DNA of 64,000 nucleotides from Pyruvatibacter sp. (GTDB lineage Bacteria; Pseudomonadota; Alphaproteobacteria; CGMCC-115125). Below are positions 1-7,973 of this stretch, in pieces. Position numbers and translations under genes: made by a program. The DNA is taken from assembly GCF_040219635.1 (NCBI RefSeq), contig NZ_JAVJSC010000002.1, positions 405,151 to 469,150 of the forward strand, in the 5' to 3' direction. Position 1 is the stretch's first letter; every line of letters begins with the position of its first letter. The notes below the pieces were generated by a model. That model was not told the origin of the DNA. It made no database searches and saw only the letters and a list, made by a program, of their open reading frames with translations.

Positions 1-1578
1 GCCCAAGCCGCAAAGCCAGTAACCGCACGCGGCCGCACAGACATTCGCGATATCCCGCTCATCACCATCGACCCGGCTGACGCCCGCGACTACGACGATG
101 CCGTGTGGGCCGCGCCCGACGACGACCCCAAAAACCCCGGCGGCTTTCAGGTGATTGTCGCCATCGCTGACGTGGCAGGCTACGTGCGCCCGGGTTCGGC
201 GCTGGACCGCGACGCGCAAAAACGCGGCAACTCAGCCTACTTTCCCGATCGCGTAATCCCCATGCTGCCCGAACGCATTTCAAATGATCTGTGTTCACTG
301 GTCGGCAACGAAGACCGCCCCTGCCTTGCCGTGCAAATGGTGCTGGACAAAGACGGCAACCGCAAAACACACACCTTCATGCGCGCCATCATGCGCTCAG
401 CCGCCCGCCTTTCTTACCAGCAGGCGCAAGCTGCACACGACGGCCTGGAAAGCGGCCCGGCTGCGCCGCTCGCTGAAACAGTCATCAAGCCGCTGTACGA
501 TGCGTATGCCGCGCTGACAAAAGCCCGCAGCAAGCGACAACCGCTTGATCTGGATTTGCCGGAGCGCAAGATCGAGCTTGGCTCGGACGGTCGCATCAGC
601 GGCATCCGCGAGGTAGAGCGCCTCGACAGTATGCGCCTCATCGAAGCCTTCATGATTGAAGCCAACGTGTGTGCCGCCGAAACACTGGAGAGCAAAAAGG
701 CACCCGTCGTCTATCGCATTCACGATGCACCCGCGCCCGAAAAAGTGACAGCCCTTGCCGAGTTCCTGCAAACCCTCGACATGACATTGCCGCGCGGCAC
801 CGTCATGAAACCTGGACACCTCAATCGCATCCTCAAAAATGCGGCGGGTTCGGAGCAATCCGACATGGTCAGCGAAGTGGTGCTGCGTTCCATGGCACAG
901 GCTGAATACAACCCGGACAATATCGGCCATTTCGGCCTCAACCTTCAGCGCTACGCCCACTTCACCTCGCCCATCCGCCGCTATGCTGACCTGCTGGTCC
1001 ACCGCTCGCTGATCCGCGCGCTGGATCTGTCGCCCAACGCCGCAAAAGACGGACTGACGCCCGACGAAGCCGACCGGTTGCCGGAAATCTCACAGCACAT
1101 TTCATCAACCGAGCGTCGCGCCATGGCTGCAGAGCGCGCCAGCAACGACCGTTACCTGGCGCACTATCTGGCCGATAAAGTGGGCAGCGAGTTTGCCGCC
1201 CGTATTTCCGGCGTCACCCGCTTTGGCCTGTTTGTCAGGCTTTCGGAAACAGGCGCTGACGGGTTGATCCCGGTTGCCTCCCTAAACGGCGATTATTTCC
1301 ACCACTCCGAAACCATGCACGCGCTCATTGGCGAGCGCACCGGCATGATGTTCCGGCTTGGTGAACCCGTGACGGTGCGCCTAGAGGAAGTGGCTCCGCT
1401 TAAGGGCGGGCTGCGGTTTGAGCTTCTGGAAGGTGGCCGCAAGGCGGATGCCGCCGAAATAAAACGCGCCCGCCGCGACCGTGCAGGCAGCAGAGATGCC
1501 GGCCGCAACAAAGGCGGCCCACGAGGCCGCCAGGCACCGCGCTCCGGCAAACGCAAAACCTCAGGCCGCCGCAAATAA
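1..1578 (+). CDS. rnr: Ribonuclease R (5' end missing)
   Basis: This is a processive 3'-5' exoribonuclease that degrades structured RNA in the cytoplasm. The reading frame is open from base 1, so the N-terminal cold-shock domains lie outside the window. The catalytic RNB motif ITIDPADARDYDDAV is at residues 21-35 of the visible part; its aspartates D24, D30, D32 and D33 match the four metal-binding aspartates of E. coli RNase R. An S1 RNA-binding domain follows at about residues 394-480, then a strongly basic Arg/Lys/Gly tail typical of RNase R. About 245 residues appear to be missing compared with E. coli. A GTG at 103 is only an internal codon. DUF983 and Nudix genes follow closely on the same strand. 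Confidence 0.96.
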   Translation, partial: AQAAKPVTARGRTDIRDIPLITIDPADARDYDDAVWAAPDDDPKNPGGFQVIVAIADVAGYVRPGSALDRDAQKRGNSAYFPDRVIPMLPERISNDLCSLVGNEDRPCLAVQMVLDKDGNRKTHTFMRAIMRSAARLSYQQAQAAHDGLESGPAAPLAETVIKPLYDAYAALTKARSKRQPLDLDLPERKIELGSDGRISGIREVERLDSMRLIEAFMIEANVCAAETLESKKAPVVYRIHDAPAPEKVTALAEFLQTLDMTLPRGTVMKPGHLNRILKNAAGSEQSDMVSEVVLRSMAQAEYNPDNIGHFGLNLQRYAHFTSPIRRYADLLVHRSLIRALDLSPNAAKDGLTPDEADRLPEISQHISSTERRAMAAERASNDRYLAHYLADKVGSEFAARISGVTRFGLFVRLSETGADGLIPVASLNGDYFHHSETMHALIGERTGMMFRLGEPVTVRLEEVAPLKGGLRFELLEGGRKADAAEIKRARRDRAGSRDAGRNKGGPRGRQAPRSGKRKTSGRRK

Positions 1579-1643
1579 CCATCCGCCTAATGCGGCAATC
1601 CGACACCTTGCGGGATACGCTGCGTAAACCGACATTACTCAGC

Positions 1644-2084
1644 ATGACAGGCGAGTACACAGGCACTGGCACCATCCAACAAACGCACCGCCGCGTGTGG
1701 CCTGCCATGCGCCGAGGGCTGTTTGGCAAATGCCCGTCCTGTGGCGAAGGCCGACTGTTCAGAGCATACCTGAAGGTTGAAGATGAATGCGCATCCTGCG
1801 GTCAGGAACTGCACCATCATCGCGCCGATGACGCACCGCCCTATTTTACCATTTTCATATCGGGCCACATCATCATTCCACTGATGATTCTGGTTGAACG
1901 TTTTTGGGCACCGGCCTTGTGGATTCACATGGCACTGTGGCTGCCGCTCACCGTCATTTTGTGCATGGCCCTTCTGCCGCCCATCAAGGGTGCGCTGGTA
2001 GGTCTGCAATGGGCGCTGCGAATGCACGGGTTTGCCGGCGAGGATGACGACCCGGTCAACGTGGCTCCAACGCCCGCGGCCTGA
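1644..2084 (+). CDS. DUF983 family membrane protein
   Basis: This is a small membrane protein of unknown function, 146 residues from the ATG used here. Two CxxC pairs (C30/C33 and C49/C52, in KCPSCGEG and ECASCG) form a probable zinc ribbon. Two hydrophobic segments follow at about 68-85 and 90-112. This layout, with the conserved Pro/Phe-rich stretch before the first membrane segment, is that of the DUF983 family, which is common in alphaproteobacteria. An in-frame ATG at 1590 would add 18 residues; I prefer 1644 because family members have short N-termini, but neither start has a clear ribosome binding site. It lies between rnr and two Nudix genes. Confidence 0.88.
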   Translation: MTGEYTGTGTIQQTHRRVWPAMRRGLFGKCPSCGEGRLFRAYLKVEDECASCGQELHHHRADDAPPYFTIFISGHIIIPLMILVERFWAPALWIHMALWLPLTVILCMALLPPIKGALVGLQWALRMHGFAGEDDDPVNVAPTPAA

Positions 2085-2147
2085 CTCCATTCCGCACAGA
2101 TTGCAAGCCTAGACACGGTGCGCATCGCCGGGCATCGTCCCTGCGCA

Positions 2148-2915
2148 ATGACAAAAAAACAAACTCCCGCACCGTTTGACCCTGCCTATGCGCGCCCCGG
2201 TGAATACCGCGAAGGCAAAGTAGCAGCTGTGCGCCCCAAGGATGCAGCAACACTCGTTCTGGTGCGCCACGACGACAATGCGCCACGCATTCTCATGGGC
2301 AAGCGTGCAGCGTCGCACAAGTTCATGCCCAACAAATATGTGTTTCCCGGTGGCCGCGTGGACCTTGCCGACAGCCGTATCGCGCCAAAAAAAGACCTTG
2401 CGCCAACAGTACAGCGCCAGTTGATGGATCGGATGCGCGGTCGCCCCAGCGAGGCCCGCGCCCGCTCCTATGCGCTGGCTGCCGTGCGCGAAACCTTTGA
2501 AGAAACCGGACTGGTCGTCGGGGCACCCAATGATGGCCCGGTGCCCAAATCGCGGCACACCGACTGGAACGCCTATTTTCAACAGGGCGCACTGCCTGAC
2601 TTATCGAAGTTCAAGATGGTCGCCCGTGCCATCACGCCGCCCTACCGCACCCGCCGCTTTGATACGCGGTTTTTCATTGGCGATGCCTCAAGCATTTTAA
2701 GCGACATGCACGATACCGGCGGCGCATCGGGCGAGTTGCTGGACCTGCATTGGCTGACCATCGCTGATGCCCGCGACCTTGAACTGCCCAACATTACCCG
2801 CGCCGTGCTGACAGAAATCGAAGCCCGCCTCAGCGCGCCAAAGCAGGCCGCCCGCCGCCCGATACCGTTCATCTATTTTCGCGGCGCAAAGCCCGTTCAG
2901 GACAAGATCACCTGA
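2148..2915 (+). CDS. Nudix hydrolase, CoA-hydrolase-like (first of tandem pair)
   Basis: This is a Nudix-fold pyrophosphohydrolase of 255 residues. It shows a split Nudix signature: FPGG at 66-69, then about 45 residues later AAVRETFEETGL with the metal-binding REx2EE core at 114-121. The long insertion between the glycine loop and the catalytic helix resembles eukaryotic NUDT19/NUDT7-type enzymes that act on CoA derivatives, so a CoA or acyl-CoA substrate is possible but inferred. I chose the ATG at 2148; a GTG at 2118 is also in frame. The stop overlaps the start of the next gene by one base (TGATG), which suggests translational coupling. Confidence 0.88.
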   Translation: MTKKQTPAPFDPAYARPGEYREGKVAAVRPKDAATLVLVRHDDNAPRILMGKRAASHKFMPNKYVFPGGRVDLADSRIAPKKDLAPTVQRQLMDRMRGRPSEARARSYALAAVRETFEETGLVVGAPNDGPVPKSRHTDWNAYFQQGALPDLSKFKMVARAITPPYRTRRFDTRFFIGDASSILSDMHDTGGASGELLDLHWLTIADARDLELPNITRAVLTEIEARLSAPKQAARRPIPFIYFRGAKPVQDKIT

Positions 2916-3559
2916 TGCCCGTCAAACCCCGTGCCATTAAACCAAGGGACGCTGCAAGCCTTGTGCTGATGCGCACCAACGGCGATCAGGTGGACGTGCT
3001 CATGGGCCGTCGCCATTCGCGCCACGCGTTCATTCCCGATGCCTTCGTGTTTCCCGGTGGCAAGCTGGACCGAGACGACAGGCGCGTGACAACAGCCCAA
3101 TCAGCCACAAGCCGCGCCACGCCTGCAACCCGCGCACTGGAAGCCGCTGCCATTCGGGAGACCTTCGAAGAAACCGGCCTGCTGCTCGCCTGCCCCGGCG
3201 ACCTGGGCACCACTGCATCAGGCACGTGGGCAACATTCAAGGATCAAGGCGTCGTTCCGGACGCAAAAGGGCTAAAGTTGCTGGCCCGCGCCATCACGCC
3301 AACTGAAAGCCCGATCCGTTTTCATGCCCGCTTCTTTTCTGCGCTGGATGCGCCCGTCACCGGCACCATCAAAGGCTCCGGCGAATTGCTGGACCTTGAC
3401 TGGTATCCGCTCGACGACGCGAAGAAGCTGCCGGTGATTGACGTTACTGAGTTTGTGCTGAATGAAATTGGCACGCGGACCAAAAGAGGAAGCCTCGACG
3501 GCCCCGTCGCTTTCTGGCGCTACCGGTCCGGTACGCCCGTTTTGTCATACGAGACATAG
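2915..3559 (+). CDS. Nudix hydrolase, CoA-hydrolase-like (second of tandem pair)
   Basis: This Nudix hydrolase has 214 residues and is a paralogue of the preceding gene. FPGG is at 46-49 and AAIRETFEETGLLL at 78-91, with the catalytic REx2EE residues present. Both proteins share the sequences RDAAxLVLxR near the N-terminus, FPGG, and a GELLDLxW motif in the C-terminal third. This supports an old tandem duplication. It is shorter mainly because it lacks the roughly 20-residue leader and part of the loop between glycine patch and helix. It starts inside the stop codon of its neighbour and is followed 8 bases later by an MFS transporter. Substrate is not determinable from sequence. Confidence 0.88.
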   Translation: MPVKPRAIKPRDAASLVLMRTNGDQVDVLMGRRHSRHAFIPDAFVFPGGKLDRDDRRVTTAQSATSRATPATRALEAAAIRETFEETGLLLACPGDLGTTASGTWATFKDQGVVPDAKGLKLLARAITPTESPIRFHARFFSALDAPVTGTIKGSGELLDLDWYPLDDAKKLPVIDVTEFVLNEIGTRTKRGSLDGPVAFWRYRSGTPVLSYET

Positions 3560-3567
3560 CCCCGCCA

Positions 3568-4782
3568 ATGACAGACTCCGCCATCATAGAGGTGCAAACC
3601 CATTCGCTGACAGACGCCCAGCGCCGGCGCTCCATGGCGGCTGCTCTTGGGTGCATCGGCGCGGTTGGCATTGGCCTTGGGGCCACCCTGCCCCTGCTCG
3701 CCCTGCGCATGGATGCCATGGGCGCGTCCGCGACCATCATCGGGCTGAACACTGCGATGGTGGGTCTGTCGCACCTGATCTTCACGCCGCTGGTGCCGCT
3801 CATTCTGCGGCGCATCCCGATGATGACGTTTCTCATCCTCTGCATTTTTGCGTCCACCATCGGCATCATGGGCTATGTGCTGTTTCCCAGTATCTGGGTC
3901 TGGTTCCCGCTGCGGTTTTTCACATCTGCGGCGCTGGCGGGGTTGTTCATTGTCAGCGAAATATGGGTCAACCAGATAGCGGACGAAAAAACCCGCGGCC
4001 GCGCCATCGGCATGTACGCCACGGTGTTCGCCGGCTCATTCGCCATTGGTCCGCTGATATTGCTTGGCGTCGGCACATCCGGCGCACTGCCGTTTCTCAT
4101 CACGGCGGGCATGACGCTGCTGGCGATCATTCCGCTGATGTTCGCGCGCGGACTTATGCCCAACATCACAGAAAAGCCATCACGCAGCTTCCTCGCCTTC
4201 ATTCTGGTTGCCCCCGCCGCCACCTTTGCCGCCCTCGCCTACGGCGCCATCGAGACACAGGTGTTCAATCTGCTGCCGGTCTATTCCGTGCGCAGCGGCG
4301 CGACGGAGGCGGTAGCTGCTTTGGTTCTGAGCGTGTTTGCTGCGGGCAACGTGGCCCTGCAAATTCCCATCGGCCTGCTCGCCGACAAGTTTGACCGGCG
4401 TTATGTGCTGGCGGGGTGTGCTGCGGTTGGCATTGCCGGTCCGTTGCTCATTCCCTTCACCGCGGGCCAGCCAATGCTGCTGTATCCGGTGCTGTTCGTG
4501 TATGGCGGCGTGGTTGTGGGGCTTTATACGGTGGGGCTTGCGCTGCTGGGGCAGCGCTTCAGGGGCGCTGACCTTGCCGCCGCCAATGCGGCCTTTGTGG
4601 TGATGTATTCGCTTGGGGCGCTCGTTGGCCCCGCTGCGGGCGGCGTCGCCATGGACATCAACAACCCCAACGGGCTGATGGTTGCCCTCACTGTTATTGC
4701 CGCCTGTGCGCTGATTATCACTTTGTGGCGCCGCTTCACCGAAGGCCCGGCACTGCCTGGTGAAATGCCAAAACCGTCTTGA
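3568..4782 (+). CDS. MFS transporter
   Basis: This is a major facilitator superfamily permease in the cytoplasmic membrane, 404 residues with about twelve hydrophobic segments arranged as two sets of six. The loop GLLADKFDRRYVL in the second half matches the MFS motif A (G-x-LaDrxGrr). The N-terminal 25 residues are hydrophilic and probably cytoplasmic. The general appearance is of the YcaD/YfkF-type multidrug or sugar-efflux branch, but the substrate cannot be read from the sequence. It starts 8 bases after the second Nudix gene, so it is probably co-transcribed with the upstream run. Confidence 0.9.
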   Translation: MTDSAIIEVQTHSLTDAQRRRSMAAALGCIGAVGIGLGATLPLLALRMDAMGASATIIGLNTAMVGLSHLIFTPLVPLILRRIPMMTFLILCIFASTIGIMGYVLFPSIWVWFPLRFFTSAALAGLFIVSEIWVNQIADEKTRGRAIGMYATVFAGSFAIGPLILLGVGTSGALPFLITAGMTLLAIIPLMFARGLMPNITEKPSRSFLAFILVAPAATFAALAYGAIETQVFNLLPVYSVRSGATEAVAALVLSVFAAGNVALQIPIGLLADKFDRRYVLAGCAAVGIAGPLLIPFTAGQPMLLYPVLFVYGGVVVGLYTVGLALLGQRFRGADLAAANAAFVVMYSLGALVGPAAGGVAMDINNPNGLMVALTVIAACALIITLWRRFTEGPALPGEMPKPS

Positions 4783-4876
4783 CACACCTCTTGACACCGG
4801 GCCCCGTATCATTACGTTGCCGCCTTCGCCCTGCACACCGAAGTGCAGAGGCCCAAAATTGCTTAGGATTCGGCCC

Positions 4877-5044
4877 ATGGCTAAACCAACAACCATCAAG
4901 ATCCGTCTGCAGAGCACCGCAGATACCGGCTACTTCTATGTCACCAAGAAGAATGCCCGCACCATGACCGACAAGATGGTCGTGCGTAAATATGACCCCG
5001 TGGTCCGCAAGCATGTTGAGTTCAAGGAAGCCAAAATCAAATAG
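4877..5044 (+). CDS. rpmG: 50S ribosomal protein L33
   Basis: This 55-residue ribosomal protein is a component of the large subunit. The sequence begins AKPTTIKIRLQSTADTGYFY and ends in a Lys-rich HVEFKEAKIK, and the length equals that of E. coli L33. It contains no cysteine, so it is the zinc-independent (C-minus) form. The start was placed at the ATG at 4877; the longer frame beginning at 4760 would add a non-homologous leader that overlaps the transporter. A strong terminator follows 64 bases after the stop codon. The gene is monocistronic or the last in its unit. Confidence 0.97.
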   Translation: MAKPTTIKIRLQSTADTGYFYVTKKNARTMTDKMVVRKYDPVVRKHVEFKEAKIK

Positions 5045-5108
5045 CCATCAAGGCTTTTGGCGCGCCCTTTTGTTTAGCTGGTGTGGCGCGGCTTACCTTT
5101 AAACCACG

Positions 5109-5146
5109 AAAAAGCGCCGCTCCATATGGTTGGAGCGGCGCTTTTT
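5109..5146. terminator. Intrinsic terminator after rpmG
   Basis: There is a perfect 16-bp inverted repeat, 5109-5124 paired with 5131-5146, around a 6-base loop. The GC core GCGCCGCTCCA is flanked by A5 on the left and T5 on the right. The T-run follows the stem on both strands, so it could work bidirectionally, although only rpmG reads into it directly. Confidence 0.93.
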
Positions 5147-5487
5147 GTGTCGCACCTTGTTTGGGCAAGTGCTTAGCCTGGTGCGTTGCCAATCGTGCAT
5201 TTACTGAGAAAACCGGGCAGCCGGAGCCGGTGGTGCAAGAGCTGCGACCATCGACTCCGGCTGGTAGGTTCACCGCTCAGCACCGGACCAGATGCGGCTG
5301 GTGTCCGGTCAAAGCAGCGGTGCCGGGCAACAAAAGAAGCAATGCCGACCCCGGGGTTCAAAAAGAGGCCTATCCGACCCCCGAAACCGGCAACAATGCT
5401 TCTTCGCGCGAAAGCTGGTCAGGCGATGCGGCTGCACTAACCCGCTCAATGCACGCTACCCGGAACGGCGCAGCCTTCAGATGAAGG

Positions 5488-5505
5488 AAAACGCCCCCCG
5501 TTTTT
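5488..5505 (+). terminator. Possible weak terminator in the gene-free region
   Basis: The segment reads AAAACG, five C's, CGTTTT(T). It gives a 6-bp stem with a C5 loop followed directly by T's on the + strand. The stem is short and half A/T, so this is a weak candidate. It would close a + strand transcript starting after the rpmG terminator. Confidence 0.35.
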
Positions 5506-5523
5506 GTGGCCAAACACCCGGAG

Positions 5524-5578
5524 CGCGAACAATCAGCGCTTTGGGATGCATGTCGGAACAAATCCCCATTTGTTCGCG
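5524..5578. repeat. Nested inverted repeats
   Basis: Two overlapping dyads are present. A 9-bp repeat, CGCGAACAA at 5524-5532, pairs with TTGTTCGCG at 5570-5578. A local hairpin, GAACAAAT at 5556-5563, pairs with ATTTGTTC at 5568-5575 around a CCCC loop. They share the right arm, so the two structures are mutually exclusive. Function is unknown; protein binding site or RNA switch are both conceivable. Confidence 0.5.
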
Positions 5579-5680
5579 ACTTCGGCCTGCGGTCGGCATC
5601 TCCCCCAAAAAGACGCCAGCCACTCCAAAAGCGTATCACCACTCCGCATCCAGACAAGAATTAATGAGACTATTGATGTG

Positions 5681-5703
5681 AAAAAATGTTCACCCAGAGG
5701 GTG
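5681..5703 (-). terminator. Probable terminator of the divK-pleD transcript
   Basis: Read on the - strand, 5703-5691 forms CACCC-TCT-GGGTG (5-bp GC-rich stem, 3-base loop). It is followed by AACA and then six T's at 5686-5681. It lies about 70 bases beyond the pleD stop codon. The stem is short, hence moderate confidence. Confidence 0.5.
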
Positions 5704-5769
5704 TTAACCATCTTTCCTCATGTATTTGCTTTGTTTTCCACAGGCAGCACAGGCTACCGATAGCAGCCG

Positions 5770-7143
5770 TCAGGCAGCTTCAGAAACCACCCGGTTCCGG
5801 CCTTCCCGCTTGGCCCGATACAGTGCCTTGTCAGCTCGCTTCAGGAACTGATCCACGCTTTCGTTGGGCGACAGCAAGGCGGTCACACCAATGGAAGCTG
5901 TTATATCCAGCCTGCCGGTCTCGGTGCTGACCTGAAATGCCAGGGAGGCAATTTCGGTGCGCAGCCGCTCCGCCACGGCGTTGGCGAAGGCCACATCCGT
6001 GTCGGGCATCACCACCACAAACTCCTCCCCGCCATAGCGGCAGGCAAGGTCAATGCCGCGCACATTGCGGGCCAGTCGCTCGCCGAACTCACGCAACACC
6101 TCGTCGCCAACATCATGGCCGTGGGTATCGTTCACCGACTTGAAGAAGTCGATATCGACAATAAGCAGCGAAATCGGCTTGCCCCGGTCCGCCGCCCGCT
6201 GCACCAGCGTGCCCAGATGGCTTTCCATGTAGCGCCGGTTATAAAGGTTGGTCAGCGGGTCCGTGATCGCCATCTCAAGGCTGAGTTGCAGGTTCTGCCG
6301 CAACACATCCTGATAGCGTTTGCGCTTGAGCTGTGTGCGCACCCGCGCCGTCAGCTCATTGCGGTCCACCGGACGCATCAAATAGTCGTTCACGCCCATA
6401 TCAAGCGCCCGCACCAGCCGCGCCGTATCCCCATTCTCGACAATCGCCAGAATAGGCACGTTGCGCGTGCGATCTTCAGAGCGCAGATGCGAGCAAAAGC
6501 GCAAGCCGTCTGAGCGCTCAAGCGAGAGACTGACCACCACCAGGTCATAATCTTCACCGCCGACCCGCACCAAAGCCTCCCGCGCATCGCTTTCAATGGT
6601 AACGCGGTTCTGGTCGCGCAGGCTTTCGGCAATGCGGCGTGCAGATGTTTCGCGGTCTTCCACCACCAAAATCCGGCCCATGCCGCTGCCCGCGCGGTGC
6701 AGTGCTTCAGCCTCGTTCATCAGCCCCAGCTTGTCGGATGTCGTTTCACGCATCCGCAGTTCGTCAGTCATCAGCTTGAGACGCACAAGACTGCGCACCC
6801 GCGCCATCAGGGCAATGTCATCAACAGGCTTGGTCAAAAAATCATCCGCACCCGCTTCAAGACCTGTCACCCGGTCTGTCGGCTGATCCAGCGCCGTCAC
6901 CATGATGACGGGGATATGCTGGGTTTCAGGGCGCGACTTGAGACGGCGGCAGACCTCAAAGCCATCCATCTCCGGCATCATCACATCAAGCAGAATGATG
7001 TCCGGCTTCTCGGCTGCCGCAGCTTCCAGCGCTTCGCGCCCGTTAAATGCGGTCGAGACATCAAAATACTCAGCCGTCAGCTTGGCTTCGAGAAGTTTGA
7101 CGTTGGCGGGAATATCATCAACCACAAGAACACGCGCCGTCAT
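5770..7143 (-). CDS. pleD: PleD-type response regulator with diguanylate cyclase output
   Basis: This 457-residue protein makes cyclic-di-GMP in response to phosphorylation. The order is REC1 (residues 1-120, phospho-acceptor D53 in LLDVMMPE, DD at 9-10, K105), REC2 (about 155-275), then a GGDEF domain with GGEEF at 371-375. An inhibitory I-site RxxD (RGID, 362-365) sits five residues before GGEEF, giving product feedback. REC2 has serine at the acceptor position (VVVSLS, about 205), so it is a dimerisation pseudo-receiver, as in Caulobacter PleD. There, PleD controls polar development. It starts 21 bases after divK stops, the usual alphaproteobacterial operon. Confidence 0.96.
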   Translation of the reverse strand: MTARVLVVDDIPANVKLLEAKLTAEYFDVSTAFNGREALEAAAAEKPDIILLDVMMPEMDGFEVCRRLKSRPETQHIPVIMVTALDQPTDRVTGLEAGADDFLTKPVDDIALMARVRSLVRLKLMTDELRMRETTSDKLGLMNEAEALHRAGSGMGRILVVEDRETSARRIAESLRDQNRVTIESDAREALVRVGGEDYDLVVVSLSLERSDGLRFCSHLRSEDRTRNVPILAIVENGDTARLVRALDMGVNDYLMRPVDRNELTARVRTQLKRKRYQDVLRQNLQLSLEMAITDPLTNLYNRRYMESHLGTLVQRAADRGKPISLLIVDIDFFKSVNDTHGHDVGDEVLREFGERLARNVRGIDLACRYGGEEFVVVMPDTDVAFANAVAERLRTEIASLAFQVSTETGRLDITASIGVTALLSPNESVDQFLKRADKALYRAKREGRNRVVSEAA

Positions 7144-7164
7144 GAAAATACTCCTGGCTGCGTG

Positions 7165-7530
7165 TTAACCCAAAAACCGCTGCACGGTTTCCATGAACTG
7201 GGCCACCGAAATGGGCTTGGCGATGTACGCTTCGCACCCACCCTGGCGGATTTTTTCCTCATCGCCCTTCATGGCAAAGGCCGTCACCGCCACCACCGGA
7301 ATGGCGCGAAGGCTGTCGTCCTCCTTCAGCCACTTGGTGACTTCAAGGCCTGAAACTTCCGGCAGTTGAATGTCCATCAAAATCAGGTCGGGACGTTCAG
7401 AGCGCGCCAACTCCAGCGCTTCCATGCCGTCGCGGGTCTGGATGGTCTCATAGCCATGAGCGTCGAGCAGGTCATGAAACAGCTTCATGTTCAGCTCGTT
7501 GTCCTCAACAATCAAAACCCGTTTGGACAT
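7165..7530 (-). CDS. divK: Single-domain response regulator DivK
   Basis: This is a 121-residue stand-alone receiver domain without output domain. It has the acidic pair E9/D10 in IVEDN, phospho-acceptor D53 (LILMDIQLPE), T83 in AVTAFAM and K105 in AKPIS. The sequence IVEDNELNMKLFHDLLDAHG is characteristic of DivK, which in Caulobacter and relatives is controlled by the PleC/DivJ kinases and sets CtrA activity and cell-cycle asymmetry through DivL. It is the first gene of the divK-pleD operon. The 144-bp region upstream is shared with the divergent DUF3572 gene; I saw no GANTC methylation site in it. Confidence 0.95.
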   Translation of the reverse strand: MSKRVLIVEDNELNMKLFHDLLDAHGYETIQTRDGMEALELARSERPDLILMDIQLPEVSGLEVTKWLKEDDSLRAIPVVAVTAFAMKGDEEKIRQGGCEAYIAKPISVAQFMETVQRFLG

Positions 7531-7674
7531 CGTGATCTCTCCCTTGGCACCGCCTGATCGCGGTAGTCTGCCAATTCATCTTTGCCGACTGTGGGCCAAA
7601 AGGTTTAAGGCACTGTTTAAGCGGCACCGTTTCACAATGGCCATTTGCAGCCACACCCAAGGAAAATTGCGGTT

Positions 7675-7956
7675 TTGAATAGTGAAGATGCACAAATACT
7701 GGCGCTGCGGGCGCTCACATTTCTGGCGGAAGACCAGCAGCGAATCGAAGGTTTCCTGCGGATGACCGGCACCCAACCAGCCGACCTGCGCCAGTTTGCA
7801 CAAACCGAAGAGGGACTTGCCGCCATTCTGGACTATCTTTTGGGCAACGAACGCCTGCTGCTGGAGTTTACCGGCAGCGAGCAGTGTCCCGACGATGCGC
7901 CCGCCCGCGCCCGTCGCGCTTTACCCGGCAACCAGCAATCCCCCGGCTGGAACTGA
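7675..7956 (+). CDS. DUF3572 family protein
   Basis: This 93-residue cytoplasmic protein of unknown function is found in alphaproteobacteria next to divK. The family signature is visible: ALRALTFLAEDQQRIEGFL, the TGTQPADLR turn, ILDYLLGNERLLLEF and a C-terminal ARARRALPG. I chose the TTG at 7675 because AAGGA lies about 9 bases upstream and the family begins NSEDA(Q/E)xLALRAL; an upstream TTG at 7645 would add ten non-conserved residues. The predicted fold is all-helical. It is divergent from divK and 17 bases before a HAD-like gene. Confidence 0.85.
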   Translation: MNSEDAQILALRALTFLAEDQQRIEGFLRMTGTQPADLRQFAQTEEGLAAILDYLLGNERLLLEFTGSEQCPDDAPARARRALPGNQQSPGWN

Positions 7957-7973
7957 ATCGAACTGGATTTTTC

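Larger units (their letters stand above)
5147..5680. other. Gene-free structured intergenic region
   Basis: No reading frame here looks coding; the 133-residue open frame at 5083-5484 starts before the rpmG terminator and resembles no family I know. The stretch is rich in potential hairpins: 5219-5226 with 5255-5262; 5282-5291 with 5298-5309; agaagca at about 5335-5341 with tgcttct at about 5397-5403, with a tgccg/cggca inner helix and a C/G-rich inner helix; and 5488-5493 with 5499-5504 followed by T's. I could not match it to tmRNA, RNase P RNA or SRP RNA. A structured small RNA is possible but unproven. Confidence 0.4.

Noticed and set aside
5083..5484. 133-residue open frame downstream of rpmG
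   Set aside because: It begins before the rpmG terminator, covers the hairpin-rich stretch, has an irregular composition and shows no recognisable motif.
5150..5505. tmRNA, RNase P RNA or SRP RNA in the gene-free region
   Set aside because: I looked for the RNase P core GGAAAGTCCGG, the SRP GGAA/AGCAGCC loop and a tmRNA tag or TpsiC arm; none is present.
5704..5711. TTAACCAT, similar to a CtrA half-site
   Set aside because: A single half-site with no partner, located after pleD rather than in a promoter; chance occurrence is likely.
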